Positions 25,841 to 38,239 of a stretch of DNA of 64,000 bases are shown here, in pieces. A program made the translations under genes and the position numbers. The stretch covers positions 1,646,501 through 1,710,500 of the forward strand of contig CANLEH010000001.1 of NCBI GenBank assembly GCA_947489665.1. Direction: 5' to 3'. The notes under the pieces are model-generated. The model did not search any database. It was not told the DNA's origin and saw only the letters and a program-made list of their open reading frames with translations. Position 1 is the first letter of the stretch, and each line of letters begins with the position of its first letter. Origin of the DNA: an uncultured Roseicyclus sp. GTDB taxonomy: Bacteria > Pseudomonadota > Alphaproteobacteria > Rhodobacterales > Rhodobacteraceae.

Positions 25841-25858
25841 CCATACGGTAGCGTATGG
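25841..25858. promoter_or_regulatory. TetR operator copy 2
   Basis: CCATACG-GTAG-CGTATGG: a perfect 7-bp inverted repeat around a 4-base spacer. It lies 20 bases before the divergent membrane-protein start, between it and its Shine-Dalgarno, so a bound repressor would block that gene. Confidence 0.78.
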
Positions 25859-25878
25859 AATCAATCGGAGGATGTCTC

Positions 25879-26307
25879 ATGGATCAGAAACGCATGAACC
25901 CTGGCTACGCGATTGCGGGCGGATTGTTCGTGGCAACGGCGGCGATCCACGCCTTTGTGGGCGGGCCGGAAGTGAATGCGCCGGTGCAGGGCAGTGGGCT
26001 GGACCCACTGGTCCGCGCGGTGTCGGCGGTGGTGTGGCACGCGCTTACGGCGTTGTTCGTGGTGTTCGGCGGCGCGCTGTTTTGGGCGGCCTGGCACGGC
26101 GCGCGTGCGCTGGTGTTCACGGTGTTGGCGGTGAATGTGGCGTTTATCGGGTTGTTTTTGGCGATTGGGATCGCCGCTTTGGGAACGGTTTGGCCGATGC
26201 CGCAATGGGTGCTGTTTGGGGTGATCTCGGGCGTGATGATCTTGGGCTTGCGGGCGGAGCGGGCGCAGGCTTGGGACGCGGGCCAGCCGGTGCGCGGTAG
26301 GTGTTGA
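25879..26307 (+). CDS. Four-helix inner-membrane protein, TetR-controlled
   Basis: A 142-residue membrane protein with four predicted transmembrane segments: AIAGGLFVATAAIHAF, WHALTALFVVFGGALFW, ALVFTVLAVNVAFIGLFLA and WVLFGVISGVMILGL. GGAGGATGTCTC precedes the ATG at 25879, deciding against a longer frame. Two palindromic operators for the divergent TetR lie immediately upstream. A histidine pair (IHAF, WHAL) in the first two helices is notable. No family is recognised; it could be a small transporter or stress protein. Confidence 0.78.
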   Translation: MDQKRMNPGYAIAGGLFVATAAIHAFVGGPEVNAPVQGSGLDPLVRAVSAVVWHALTALFVVFGGALFWAAWHGARALVFTVLAVNVAFIGLFLAIGIAALGTVWPMPQWVLFGVISGVMILGLRAERAQAWDAGQPVRGRC

Positions 26308-26355
26308 ACACCCACCCCGGATTGCGCAGGGTGTTCGCCAACAGGAGGGCGGCGT

Positions 26356-26817
26356 ATGAAGACACTACGGAAGCTAATGGCGAGTGCGTTCCTTGCTCTG
26401 TCCTGCGCTTTTCCCGCTGTGCCACAGGACCTGACGGGAGCGATCTGGTCGGTCTGCGGCTATGATGGGCAATACACCTGGCACGACACGCGGTTGGTCT
26501 TTGAAACGCAGGCCCCCGGGTCGCCCGGTTGGGCGGTGTCGGGCTATTTTGACTGGCAAAGTTCTGGCGGCCATTCGGGGCGGGAGCGGTTCAACGGCAC
26601 ACTCGCGCCCAACGGTGCGCTGACGCTTTTGGGTCATTCGCTGGAGGGTGGTGCAAGCATTGTGACCTCGCGCTATCTTGCAAATGTCTCAGACGATGGG
26701 ACGACGATTGTCGAAGGCGTCTGGCTTGACGGTGTGCCGGGCATCTGGGCGGCTGTGCGTGATGGCGGGGCTGGAACGGCGGAGGGGCTGTGCGATGCGG
26801 CGGCGCAGCTTTCGTGA
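26356..26817 (+). CDS. Exported hypothetical protein, 153 aa
   Basis: A 153-residue protein with an N-terminal signal peptide (1-22, MKTLRKLMASAFLALSCAFP). The mature part is beta-rich with a GYDGQYTWHDTRLVFE strand, a GERFNG-like glycine segment (RERFNGTLAPNGALTL) and two cysteines. I do not recognise the family. A GTGA stop-start overlap couples it to the next gene. Ribosome site AGGAGGG lies about eight bases upstream of the ATG. Confidence 0.7.
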   Translation: MKTLRKLMASAFLALSCAFPAVPQDLTGAIWSVCGYDGQYTWHDTRLVFETQAPGSPGWAVSGYFDWQSSGGHSGRERFNGTLAPNGALTLLGHSLEGGASIVTSRYLANVSDDGTTIVEGVWLDGVPGIWAAVRDGGAGTAEGLCDAAAQLS

Positions 26818-27269
26818 GCGCTACCAAGCTGTCTGAAACATTAGGCAGTGTTGCGGCTTGTATTGCCGTAGGTGCCTGTTCGCCCGCGCAAATGCGCATG
26901 GCCCCACAGAACGACGAAGCTCTGCTCGGTTTCCGTCACGAGATTCGGGTTGTCGCTGGAACAACGTGCAGTTTCTTGGAAGACGGGACGCCTTTGGTGT
27001 TCGGCGGGCCGGTGTGCAATACGCTCGATCGAAGCACTTACGCTTTGGCCTACTATGGTGTCGTGCCCGATCTTGAGCAGCCAGATGAGGTGCGGGCACT
27101 TATTGAGGTTGCGCGAGATGTTTGTGAGGCGAGTGGCTTCGATCTGGCTCACGAAGGTTTAACCGCCATTGCCATCGCGAATGATGCAACATTGATGGTC
27201 GAGTTTTGTGTGCCTAGCGATGTGACCCTGCCCCATTTTTCACAGGCTGGAGATCGGGTGCCGCGTTAG
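26814..27269 (+). CDS. Hypothetical protein, possibly exported, 151 aa
   Basis: A 151-residue protein. Its N-terminus has a short hydrophobic stretch SVAACIAVGACS that could be a lipoprotein-like signal, but the lipobox is weak (VGAC). The mature part contains cysteine pairs (TTCSFLEDG, GPVCNTL, RDVCEAS, VEFCVPS). The GTG at 26814 overlaps the stop of the preceding gene, giving a coupled start; an ATG at 26790 lies inside that gene. Function unknown. It is convergent with the aminotransferase. Confidence 0.6.
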   Translation: MSATKLSETLGSVAACIAVGACSPAQMRMAPQNDEALLGFRHEIRVVAGTTCSFLEDGTPLVFGGPVCNTLDRSTYALAYYGVVPDLEQPDEVRALIEVARDVCEASGFDLAHEGLTAIAIANDATLMVEFCVPSDVTLPHFSQAGDRVPR

Positions 27270-27290
27270 CAGCACCCGCCTTGAGAAAGC

Positions 27291-28532
<1,242 letters not shown>

Positions 28533-28598
28533 CTATATGAACATGGGCACTGATACGGGCGTGCCTGCACGCATTCAAGCTATCTAAAGGACATTGTC

Positions 28599-28997
28599 AT
28601 GGGCGATCTGTCGCTATCCCCCGATTGGTTTGACGCCGAAACCACCACGTTCGGCGACCGCGTCACCGGTGCGCGCGAAGCGGCGGGGCTGGGGCAGGCG
28701 GAACTGGCCAAACGCCTTGGTGTGAAGGTCAAGACCGTGCGCGGCTGGGAGAATGACCAGAACGAGCCACGGGCCAACAAGCTGTCTATGCTTGCGGGTA
28801 TTCTGGGCGTGTCGATGATGTGGCTGTTGAGCGGGCAGGGGGAGGGGTTGGATAGCCCCGAAGAGATGGAGCCGGTGGACGAAGATATGGAGCGGCTGTT
28901 GCTGGACATTCGCCAGATGCGGCAGGAACAGACGCAACTGGCCGAACGGATGGGACGGTTGGAGAAGCGCCTGCGGACGGCGCTGGCGGGCGCATGA
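28599..28997 (+). CDS. Helix-turn-helix (XRE/Cro type) regulator
   Basis: A 132-residue protein: an XRE-type helix-turn-helix at about 22-80 (GQAELAKRLGVKVKTVRGWEN), a linker, and a C-terminal coiled coil of about 40 residues (MERLLLDIRQMRQEQTQLAERMGRLEKR) likely to dimerise it. Such proteins are small repressors or stress switches. Its stop overlaps the sdhE start (ATGA). The conserved pairing with sdhE suggests a link to respiration, but this is inferred from position only. Confidence 0.85.
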   Translation: MGDLSLSPDWFDAETTTFGDRVTGAREAAGLGQAELAKRLGVKVKTVRGWENDQNEPRANKLSMLAGILGVSMMWLLSGQGEGLDSPEEMEPVDEDMERLLLDIRQMRQEQTQLAERMGRLEKRLRTALAGA

Positions 28998-29269
28998 GCG
29001 AGACACCGGAGATCCGACTGAAGCGGCTGCGCATGCGGGCCTGGCATCGGGGTATCAAGGAGATGGACCTGATCCTGGGCGGATGGGCGGATCGTTTTCT
29101 GGCAGACGCGGATGCTAAGACCGTAGATGCGTTCGAGGTTGTCCTCGCTGAGGCGGACCATGACCTTTATCAGTGGGTCTCGGGGCAGGTTGATCCGCCT
29201 GCGGCCCTGGCGCCTATGATCGCGCGTCTGGCACGCGACATGCGGCCAACTCTGGGCCAAGGCGCCTGA
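28994..29269 (+). CDS. sdhE: FAD assembly factor SdhE
   Basis: A 91-residue SdhE (SDH assembly factor 2). The signature RGIKEMD, equivalent to the RGxxE motif, is at about residues 19-25 and is essential in the family for inserting FAD into the SdhA flavoprotein of succinate dehydrogenase. The rest folds as a small helical bundle. It is cytoplasmic and coupled to the upstream HTH gene. Confidence 0.93.
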   Translation: MSETPEIRLKRLRMRAWHRGIKEMDLILGGWADRFLADADAKTVDAFEVVLAEADHDLYQWVSGQVDPPAALAPMIARLARDMRPTLGQGA

Positions 29270-29354
29270 TTTCAAAAGATTTTTCCCGCTTAACGGAATT
29301 TTTTCGTTTTTCACCGAATCTTGGGCGAAAGCAGTGATTGCGGAGCCTAAAATC

Positions 29355-29852
29355 ATGAGTATGCACGCGCCCCTCGCGACGCCCGCCCAGACCGGTATTC
29401 TGGGGGCGTATCTGGAATCCCTCTCGATGGTGGAGCGCCTGCATCGGCTGCTTCTCGACGTCATCAAGGATGAATTCGAACGCCTCGGGATCCTCGACAT
29501 CAACGCCGTCCAAGCGTTGCTTTTGTTCAATATCGGTGAAAACGAAGTTACGGCTGGCGAGTTGAAGTCGCGTGGCTATTACCAGGGCTCAAATGTCAGC
29601 TACAACCTCAAGAAGCTGGTCGACATGGGCTATATGCACCATCAGCGATGCGAGATTGATCGCCGTTCGGTTCGGGTGCGGCTGACCGAAAAGGGACGGA
29701 ATGTGCGAGACACGGTGGACCTTCTGTTCGCCCGCCATTCCGAAAGCCTGGAGAAGCATGGCGTGATCGATGCAGACGGGTTTGACCGCCTGAACCATTC
29801 GCTGAAGCGTATGGAGCGGTTCTGGACCGATCAGATTCGCTACATCTACTGA
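29355..29852 (+). CDS. MarR-family winged-helix regulator, LdtR-like
   Basis: A 165-residue MarR regulator. Its centre has the winged-helix run GELKSRGYYQGSNVSYNLKK followed by the wing segment DRRSVRVRLTEKG. The very conserved ENEVTAGELKSRGYYQGSN closely matches LdtR, a rhizobial and Liberibacter regulator of L,D-transpeptidase and cell-wall genes. GGAG lies about ten bases before the ATG at 29355; a GTG at 29334 is possible. The AT-rich upstream stretch may hold its own operator. No transpeptidase gene is adjacent. Confidence 0.82.
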   Translation: MSMHAPLATPAQTGILGAYLESLSMVERLHRLLLDVIKDEFERLGILDINAVQALLLFNIGENEVTAGELKSRGYYQGSNVSYNLKKLVDMGYMHHQRCEIDRRSVRVRLTEKGRNVRDTVDLLFARHSESLEKHGVIDADGFDRLNHSLKRMERFWTDQIRYIY

Positions 29853-30326
29853 ACGCTTTGTCGGGCCAGAATGCGCCTGCGATTTCAGGTCGGGGCCATG
29901 GCGAACTCTGCCCATTGCTTGGCTAAGGCGATTTGAGAGCGTGTTCTTTTGGATGAGAGCGCATTTGGTGGAAGAGAGCGGGTGGTCGAAGGTGCGCCGG
30001 TTCCCTTCCAGGCTGATCAGGGTTGGCGACGCAAAGCTGATCTGTTGGTCCTGGTCTCCAAGCCTTATTGGTGGATGTCTTCGCGGATTGGCTGACCAAG
30101 TCAGCTGCGCAAATGGTGGTGCGGATTGTGAAGCGCGCTGACCGGTTTGGCTTGGGCGCGGGTTAATAGCTGTGTCGTCACGCAGAGTGCTTAAGTTGCA
30201 GGCTAAAAGTCGCCTCAAAGAAGGTGTTGGCGCGTGTCGTCTCAGCCAAAGGCCGGGTGAGGGCAGTACGGCGTCCAAATCAAGATGAGTAGTGAGCCCA
30301 CCAATTCGTTTGCGTCTTGGGACGGC
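29853..30326 (+). other. Gene-poor stretch, possible decayed coding remnant
   Basis: No convincing gene in 474 bases between the convergent LdtR-like gene and ccmG. The longest coding-like stretch is 30065-30166 on the plus strand, 33 codons ending in TAA, reading LLVDVFADWL then VVRIVKRADRF, without a start or ribosome site. Other readings are broken by stops. This could be a relic of a lost gene, but I cannot identify it. Confidence 0.4.
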
Positions 30327-30926
30327 TCAGTTTGTCTCGATCTCGGAAAGATCAGGCAATTCGGGAAGGGTATAGCCCAACTCAGCCAATGCGGGGCGCA
30401 CCTGATTTTCAAGTGATCTGCGCACAATCGGCCCACGGAAGTGCAAAACCACGATCCCATCGGCATTGATGAAGAATGTCTCTGGCATCGCGATCACGCC
30501 CCAATCCCGGCCATTGACGGCTGTCGGGTCAGCGCCGATCAAAGCATAGGGGTTTCCGAGTTCGTCCAGAAAGCTGAGTGCCTGAACCTCTCGATCGCGA
30601 TAATTGACGCCGTAAAGCGGCACGCCGGCCTCGGCCAAGTCCGTCAGGGTCGGATGCTCGGCCCGGCATGGCGGGCACCACGAGGCGAAGAAATTCAGAA
30701 TGACCAACTCTTCCCCTTCCAACGCCTCCCGCGTCAGAAGTGGGGTGTCGCCAAGGGCCACAAGGTCCAGCGGTGGGGCCGCATTGCCCTGTTGTGCAGA
30801 GGGAAGGGCGGTTGTGTCGACACCCGCGCTCAGATCATCGCTGTTATTTGCCAATTGCCATCCGGCAACGCCGAAAAAGGCAGTTGTCAGCGCCAGAGGC
30901 AGAACCATGAGCCAATTGATCTTCAT
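30327..30926 (-). CDS. ccmG: Cytochrome c biogenesis thioredoxin CcmG/DsbE
   Basis: A 199-residue membrane-anchored thioredoxin. One N-terminal helix (about 5-25) anchors it in the inner membrane, and the periplasmic thioredoxin fold has the FFASWCPPCRAEHP active site with the CxxC redox pair. The VNGRDWGVIAMPETFFI region carries the cis-proline and partner-binding groove typical of CcmG. It reduces apocytochrome c thiols for haem attachment in System I maturation. It is the last gene of the cluster and overlaps ccmD by four bases. Confidence 0.94.
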   Translation of the reverse strand: MKINWLMVLPLALTTAFFGVAGWQLANNSDDLSAGVDTTALPSAQQGNAAPPLDLVALGDTPLLTREALEGEELVILNFFASWCPPCRAEHPTLTDLAEAGVPLYGVNYRDREVQALSFLDELGNPYALIGADPTAVNGRDWGVIAMPETFFINADGIVVLHFRGPIVRRSLENQVRPALAELGYTLPELPDLSEIETN

Positions 30927-31084
30927 CTGACGCGGGCCTCTCTCCGGCGCTCCATCTCAGCCAGTCGCCGCGCGACGGATCGTGCGCGCAAAACCGAGGC
31001 GATGATCAGGGCAGCCAGCACGATGATGGCCCCGGCATAGGCGGACAGCACCTCAACCGCGTATTGGCCCAGATCGAGGCTCAT
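30923..31084 (-). CDS. ccmD: Haem exporter small subunit CcmD
   Basis: A 53-residue protein easily missed by length cut-offs. It starts MSLDLGQYAVEVLSAYAG, then a single transmembrane helix AIIVLAALIIASVL and a basic cytoplasmic tail rich in Arg (RARSVARRLAEMERRREARV). CcmD stabilises the release of haem-bound CcmE from the CcmABC complex. It has ATGA overlaps with ccmC upstream and ccmG downstream, so its place in the operon is exact. Confidence 0.9.
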   Translation of the reverse strand: MSLDLGQYAVEVLSAYAGAIIVLAALIIASVLRARSVARRLAEMERRREARVR

Positions 31085-31827
31085 GCGATTTGCTCCTGCG
31101 CGATCAGGGCCTTGAGGCGGCGCGCGCGGATTTCCGTGCGTGTGCGGTAGAGCACCAGCGCCAGGAATAGGAATACGAAGCCCGCAAGCGATGTCAGCAT
31201 CGGATAAAGAAAGACGCTGGAGACGCCTTCATTCTCCTCCACCCCCACACCGACCGTGCTGACGGTCGTGCCCTGGTGCAGCCCCTGGTTCCAGAACACG
31301 AGCGCGTACCGCGACAGGATCGCGAAAATCGATCCAACAAGGCAGAGGACCGAGGTCAGATCCGCGGCCTGGTCCGGATTTTCGATCGCCTCCCAAAGCG
31401 CCATGTAGCCCAGATAGAAGAGAAACAGGATCAGGAAGGAGGTCAGTCGCGGGTCCCATTCCCACCACGTTCCCCACATCGGCTGCCCCCAAACGGCCCC
31501 GGTGAAGAGCGCGATGAGCGTGAAGACCATACCGACTGGTGCTGCGGCTTTGGCGGCCAAAGCGCTGACATGGTGGCGTCGGATCAGCCAGATCAGCGAG
31601 CAGACCAGCATCATGAACCACGCATTGATGGCCATGATCGCGGTCGGCACATGGATATAGATGATCTTGACGGTCGCGCCCTGGCGGAAGTCGTTTGGGG
31701 TAAAGAAGAACCCCCAGACCAGCCCGCCGATCAGACAGATTGCAGCCAGACCCACCACCCAAGGCAAGAGTGCGGCGGAAGTGGCCATAAACCGGCGCGG
31801 GTTTGCATATTCCCAGATCGAGGACAT
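31081..31827 (-). CDS. ccmC: Haem exporter permease CcmC
   Basis: A 248-residue inner-membrane protein with six helices. The periplasmic tryptophan-rich haem-binding motif WGTWWEWDPR is present, with a conserved His before it (IYIHVPTA) and one after (NQGLHQGT) as haem ligands. It hands haem to CcmE in System I cytochrome c maturation. The start MSSIWEYANPRRF at 31827 is the usual family N-terminus; a Met four residues earlier is possible. Confidence 0.96.
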   Translation of the reverse strand: MSSIWEYANPRRFMATSAALLPWVVGLAAICLIGGLVWGFFFTPNDFRQGATVKIIYIHVPTAIMAINAWFMMLVCSLIWLIRRHHVSALAAKAAAPVGMVFTLIALFTGAVWGQPMWGTWWEWDPRLTSFLILFLFYLGYMALWEAIENPDQAADLTSVLCLVGSIFAILSRYALVFWNQGLHQGTTVSTVGVGVEENEGVSSVFLYPMLTSLAGFVFLFLALVLYRTRTEIRARRLKALIAQEQIA

Positions 31828-31905
31828 GGGCGCGAACATAGGCGCGGCGATTCCGGGTCACAATGGGGCGTTGCGGCGCAAGGGCCGGACAAATGAGCGC
31901 GGTCT

Positions 31906-32562
31906 TCAGCGCAAATTGACGCGAAGGGCCGCGGCGGCGGCAAACGGCAAAAGTGCCATACAGCCCAAGGTGATGCCCAATGTCAGCACCAAGGGCGTGG
32001 TCGCATCCAGCCCTTGCGCCCCGCGCGTTGCGGCCAATGCCCCGAACAGAAGCGTCGGTACGTAGAGCGGCAGGACCAGCAGGGACAAAAGCAGACCGCC
32101 GCGCTTTATGCCGACGGTGAGCGCGGCCCCGAACGTGCCGATGGCCGACAGTGCGGGCGTGCCTGCAAGCAAGGACAGCACCAGCGGGATATAGGCCGGG
32201 CCGGGAAGGTTCAGGATCAGGCCAAGGACGGGGGCGGCAATCACAAGCGGCAATCCGGTGGTCAGCCAATGGGCCAGCGCCTTGAGTGCGGCAAGCGCCT
32301 CCAGCGGCAGGGGCGAGGTGGCCAGCAGGTCAAGCGAGCCGTCCTCCCAATCCAGCTGAAAGATACGGTCGAGCGACAAAAGGCAGGCGAGCAGCGCCCC
32401 CAACCACAAAAGGCCCGCCGCTATGTCTGCCAGGCGACCGGTTTCGGGGCCGATACCGAAGGGCACAAGCGCTGTGAAGATCAGGAAGAAGGCCAGTGAC
32501 AGCCCAAACCCACCGCCCGCCCGCACGGCCAGCGCCAGATCCCGCCGCAGAAGACCGATCAT
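31906..32562 (-). CDS. ccmB: Haem exporter permease CcmB
   Basis: A 218-residue inner-membrane protein with six helices starting [17 protein letters not shown]. The [19 protein letters not shown] loop near the first third is diagnostic of CcmB. It forms the membrane core with CcmC and is driven by CcmA in System I cytochrome c maturation. Its ATG overlaps the stop of ccmA by four bases. Confidence 0.95.
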   Translation of the reverse strand: MIGLLRRDLALAVRAGGGFGLSLAFFLIFTALVPFGIGPETGRLADIAAGLLWLGALLACLLSLDRIFQLDWEDGSLDLLATSPLPLEALAALKALAHWLTTGLPLVIAAPVLGLILNLPGPAYIPLVLSLLAGTPALSAIGTFGAALTVGIKRGGLLLSLLVLPLYVPTLLFGALAATRGAQGLDATTPLVLTLGITLGCMALLPFAAAAALRVNLR

Positions 32563-33191
32563 GGGCGCGCCTCGAACAAATCGTCACCGAACGGGTCTGT
32601 CGCGGACACGCCCTTGGCGACGAAGGGTGAAATGTCGAGCGTTCGTGCGGTAGGCAGACCGAGGTCGATATGCGTGGCGATGATCGCGCATCCGCCGCCT
32701 GCCAGGTGCGCCTCGACGGCGGATGCGAAGCGGGCCGTGTTTTCGGTGTCCAGGGAAACGGTGGGCTCATCCAGGCACCATATGGGCCGATCCGTGACCA
32801 GCAGTCGAGCGAGGGACAATCGACGTTTTTGGCCGGCCGACAACTCGCCCGCGCGGCGGTCGGCAAGCGCAGTCAGGTCAAATGCGGTTATGGCGCGGCT
32901 GAGGTCATGGGTGCCGAAGACACCCGCCCAGAATGTGAGGTTCTCGGTCACGGTGAGCTGGCTTTTGAGGCCATCGGCATGGCCGGCATAGGCGATGCTG
33001 TCGTCCTCAGTTGCGATGGTCCCCGCCAAGGGCGGCGTCAGCCCGGCAAGCGTGCGCAACAATGTGGTTTTTCCGGCACCGTTGGGGCCGCGCAGGATCA
33101 GTGCCTCGCCCGGGTTCACGGAAAACGACACATTCGCAAGGACTTGCGCAGGCCCGCGGGCGCAGGCGAGATCGGTGACGGTAAGCGCCAT
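32559..33191 (-). CDS. ccmA: Haem exporter ATPase CcmA
   Basis: A 210-residue ABC ATPase. Walker A is [11 protein letters not shown] (about 34-44), the signature is [14 protein letters not shown] and Walker B is IWCLDEP. A histidine switch is in IATHID. It energises the CcmABCD haem-release complex at the inner membrane. The frame extends upstream to 33455 but without similarity; the ATG at 33191 gives the usual short N-terminus. It is the first gene of ccmABCDG; ccmE, ccmF and ccmH are not in the window. Confidence 0.94.
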   Translation of the reverse strand: MALTVTDLACARGPAQVLANVSFSVNPGEALILRGPNGAGKTTLLRTLAGLTPPLAGTIATEDDSIAYAGHADGLKSQLTVTENLTFWAGVFGTHDLSRAITAFDLTALADRRAGELSAGQKRRLSLARLLVTDRPIWCLDEPTVSLDTENTARFASAVEAHLAGGGCAIIATHIDLGLPTARTLDISPFVAKGVSATDPFGDDLFEARP

Positions 33192-33520
33192 GGCCCAAGC
33201 GGTAGCGGGTTTGGCGGGGCTGGGGAAGGGGCGCGGTGGCGCAACGCCCACCCACCCGCCCCGTTGCACCACCGCGCCCATCGCAATGGAATGCCCATGG
33301 TCCGCCCGAACAAACCGGGCAGACCTGCTGCGATGCGGGCCGTCAGGCACAAGGACAGGCGAGGCGAGCCCCCATTTTCCCGAGGGGCTTGGCAAACGGT
33401 ATGCAATGGCATACAGAGCGCGCGAGACGATTTGTTCCATTGCAGGGCCGCCCAATGGATGGCACCCCGCGCAGGACCAAACCCATTCCGCAGCTAGACC
33501 CGGATAGAGGAGCGCATTTT
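33192..33520. other. Divergent control region between ccmA and acnA
   Basis: 329 bases with no gene. It must hold promoters for both directions. The clearest element is the inverted repeat at 33399-33414, listed separately. The stretch 33192-33300 is G+C-rich with runs of C and G and shows no recognisable promoter. Confidence 0.55.
33399..33414. promoter_or_regulatory. Inverted repeat upstream of acnA
   Basis: GTATGC-AATG-GCATAC, a perfect 6-bp inverted repeat with a 4-base spacer. It is 107 bases before the acnA start and 208 before the ccmA start. The TATGC...GCATA arms resemble GntR/FCD-family sites; the regulator is unknown. Confidence 0.45.
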
Positions 33521-36220
<2,700 letters not shown>

Positions 36221-36252
36221 GCGCGCGACCGGCTGGGGAAAAAACCGCGAGG

Positions 36253-36278
36253 CGGGGGCCAATTCGGCCCCCGTTTTC
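36253..36278 (+). terminator. Rho-independent terminator after acnA
   Basis: An 8-bp stem CGGGGGCC/GGCCCCCG (36253-36260 and 36266-36273) with an AATTC loop is followed by TTTTCG. It lies between the convergent acnA and phosphatase genes. Confidence 0.85.
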
Positions 36279-36280
36279 GT

Positions 36281-36892
36281 TCAGGTAAGCGTTGCGGGGT
36301 CGTATTGGGTGCGCACCCACTCCTCCATCCCGATGCCTGTCGTGTCATGGGCGCTCGCATAGGCATCCAGAAGCCGGTTCACGATCCGCGCCTTGCCCCA
36401 CGGATTGTGAATGTAGCGCAGGCCAAGCTGCTTGCGGGCCTCCGCCAGGGGCACACCCTTGAAGGCGTGCAGGTAGATCACGGAGGCCAGCCCCGTCCGG
36501 TCGGACCCGGATTTACAATGGATCACCAGCGGCTTGGGCATATCGCGCATATAGTCGAACACTTGCAGCAGTTGCGCAGGCGCTGGCAGGGCGAGGGCGC
36601 GCAGGGGCACCGCTTCGAACGGCAGGCCAAGACGCGCGCATTCGGCAGCCTCCATTTTGCTGATGGCGCCGTTGCGCCCGCGCAACGACAGGATCGAGGC
36701 CGCACCCATGGCCTGCAACTGTGCAAGGCGGGCCGGGCTGGGGTGATTGTGGCGCCAGACCTCATCATCAAGCTTGTGGAAATTCGTCCAGATCGTGCGG
36801 AGGAATCCGTGATCTTTCAGCCAATAGAGCCGGCGCACCTCGGCGGGTGAGAAGTGTGGCTCAGACGGCGGAGTGGGGGCAGCAGGCTCCAT
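36281..36892 (-). CDS. Tyrosine/dual-specificity protein phosphatase
   Basis: A 203-residue cysteine phosphatase. The P-loop VIHCKSGSDRTGLAS (Cys126 and Arg132 in CX5R) is a classic PTP signature, and ILSLRGRNGAI upstream is the usual partner strand. It dephosphorylates proteins or small phosphate esters in the cytoplasm. The start was placed at 36892; an earlier ATG at 36943 adds 17 residues, and neither has a clear ribosome site. It is convergent with acnA and divergent from the methyltransferase-like gene. Confidence 0.85.
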   Translation of the reverse strand: MEPAAPTPPSEPHFSPAEVRRLYWLKDHGFLRTIWTNFHKLDDEVWRHNHPSPARLAQLQAMGAASILSLRGRNGAISKMEAAECARLGLPFEAVPLRALALPAPAQLLQVFDYMRDMPKPLVIHCKSGSDRTGLASVIYLHAFKGVPLAEARKQLGLRYIHNPWGKARIVNRLLDAYASAHDTTGIGMEEWVRTQYDPATLT

Positions 36893-36970
36893 GACAGGCG
36901 CGGTATCACGGGCGGCGGGCCATCGTCCAGCAGGCTTGCGCATCGCCGCGCGTCCGGGCCAGATGCGGGC

Positions 36971-37420
36971 ATGAAAGGTTTTCCCGATCTCCCGCCCCTG
37001 TGGCTTGTGCTGTTCATGGGTCTGGCCTGGCTTCTGGCGCGGTTTGTGCCCTTGGTCGGGACCGTTGATCCTTTGATTCAGCGGTTTGGGATGCTTCTGG
37101 CGGGTCTCGGCCTGTTGTTCATTTTCTGGGCCGCGCTTTGGTTCTGGAAGAAAAAGACCACGATCGAGCCGCACCACACGCCCGGGACGTTGATTGTGGA
37201 AGGTCCGTACCGGCTCAGCCGAAACCCTATCTACCTCGGCATGATCCTGATCCTGTCGGGTCAGGTTCTTTGGCTGGGGGCGCTGAGCCCGGCCTTTCTG
37301 ATCCCGCTGTTTCTAACCGTGCTTACGGTGCGTTTCGCGGTGCCCGAAGAGCGCGCGCTTGAAGAGGCATTCGGGGCGGAGGGGCGCGTCTACCTGAAGG
37401 CGACGCGGCGTTGGCTGTGA
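36971..37420 (+). CDS. Isoprenylcysteine carboxyl methyltransferase-like membrane protein
   Basis: A 149-residue inner-membrane protein with four predicted helices. The C-terminal half has the ICMT/phospholipid methyltransferase signature: VEGPYRLSRNPIYLGMILI and VPEERALEEAFG (Glu-Glu SAM-binding pair). It is probably a SAM-dependent methyltransferase of a lipid-like acceptor; the substrate is not known. The ATG at 36971 was taken. The gene faces away from the phosphatase. Confidence 0.83.
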   Translation: MKGFPDLPPLWLVLFMGLAWLLARFVPLVGTVDPLIQRFGMLLAGLGLLFIFWAALWFWKKKTTIEPHHTPGTLIVEGPYRLSRNPIYLGMILILSGQVLWLGALSPAFLIPLFLTVLTVRFAVPEERALEEAFGAEGRVYLKATRRWL

Positions 37421-37517
37421 AAAGATCTGTCACACAGTCTCGCGAACGCTTGATTGGCCAAATGCAGGGCGATGGCCTAGGTGTAGCGATGAAATGCGAA
37501 GAAACGACAGGCAAACC

Positions 37518-38219
37518 ATGCGACATCTCTCCTTGATTGCGGCTTTGGCCGGGGGCTTTGCTGCCTCTGCGGCGCTCGCGGACGGGCCCGTGGTGGTGGA
37601 ATTGTTTACATCGCAAGGCTGCTCATCCTGCCCGCCGGCGGATGCGTTTTTGGCCGAGCTTGCGAACCGCGATGACATCATCGCGTTGGCGCTGCATGTG
37701 GATTACTGGGATTATATCGGGTGGGCCGATACCTTTGCCAATCCGGCTTTCACAGCCCGCCAGCACGCCTATGCGCATACGGCAGGCTCCACCGTGGTCT
37801 ACACACCGCAAATGGTGATTGGCGGGGTTGATCACGTGGTGGGCACCCAGCCCATGGACGTTGTGGATCGCATCACCGCCCATCGTGAAGCCGCGAACCC
37901 GGTCACGGTTGAGGCTGTTCCCGCGCAAGGCGGCTGGCAGGTGCGCGCAAGCTGGACCGGAGCGTCGACCGACATGCCTGCGATGGTTGTACAGGTCGTC
38001 ACCTACCTGCCGATGCAGGAGGTCGAGATCACGCGCGGCGAAAATGCCGGCCTGTCGACGGCTTACCACAATATCGTTCAATCTTGGCAGGCCGTGGCCG
38101 AATGGTCCGGGGCGGATGCGTTTGAGGCGCAAGTGACGGCGGCGGGCGACATGCCCCATGTCGTGATCGTTCAGGCCAGCGGCCATGGTGCCATTCTGGG
38201 GGCTGCGCGCCTCGATTGA
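37518..38219 (+). CDS. DUF1223 secreted thioredoxin-like protein
   Basis: A 233-residue protein with a signal peptide (1-21, ending LADG). DUF1223 family: VVVELFTSQGCSSCPPADAF holds a CxxC pair (GCSSCPPAD) in a thioredoxin-like fold, and VDYWDYIGWADTFANPAFTARQ is the conserved core of the family. It probably works in the periplasm as a thiol-based redox protein, but no activity has been proved for the family. The ATG at 37518 gives the signal peptide. Confidence 0.87.
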   Translation: MRHLSLIAALAGGFAASAALADGPVVVELFTSQGCSSCPPADAFLAELANRDDIIALALHVDYWDYIGWADTFANPAFTARQHAYAHTAGSTVVYTPQMVIGGVDHVVGTQPMDVVDRITAHREAANPVTVEAVPAQGGWQVRASWTGASTDMPAMVVQVVTYLPMQEVEITRGENAGLSTAYHNIVQSWQAVAEWSGADAFEAQVTAAGDMPHVVIVQASGHGAILGAARLD

Positions 38220-38239
38220 TGCAATATCGGTAGGCTTGG

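Noticed and set aside
33236-33520. Longer start for aconitase
   Set aside because: The added residues are low-complexity and cross the control region; a ribosome site lies before 33521.
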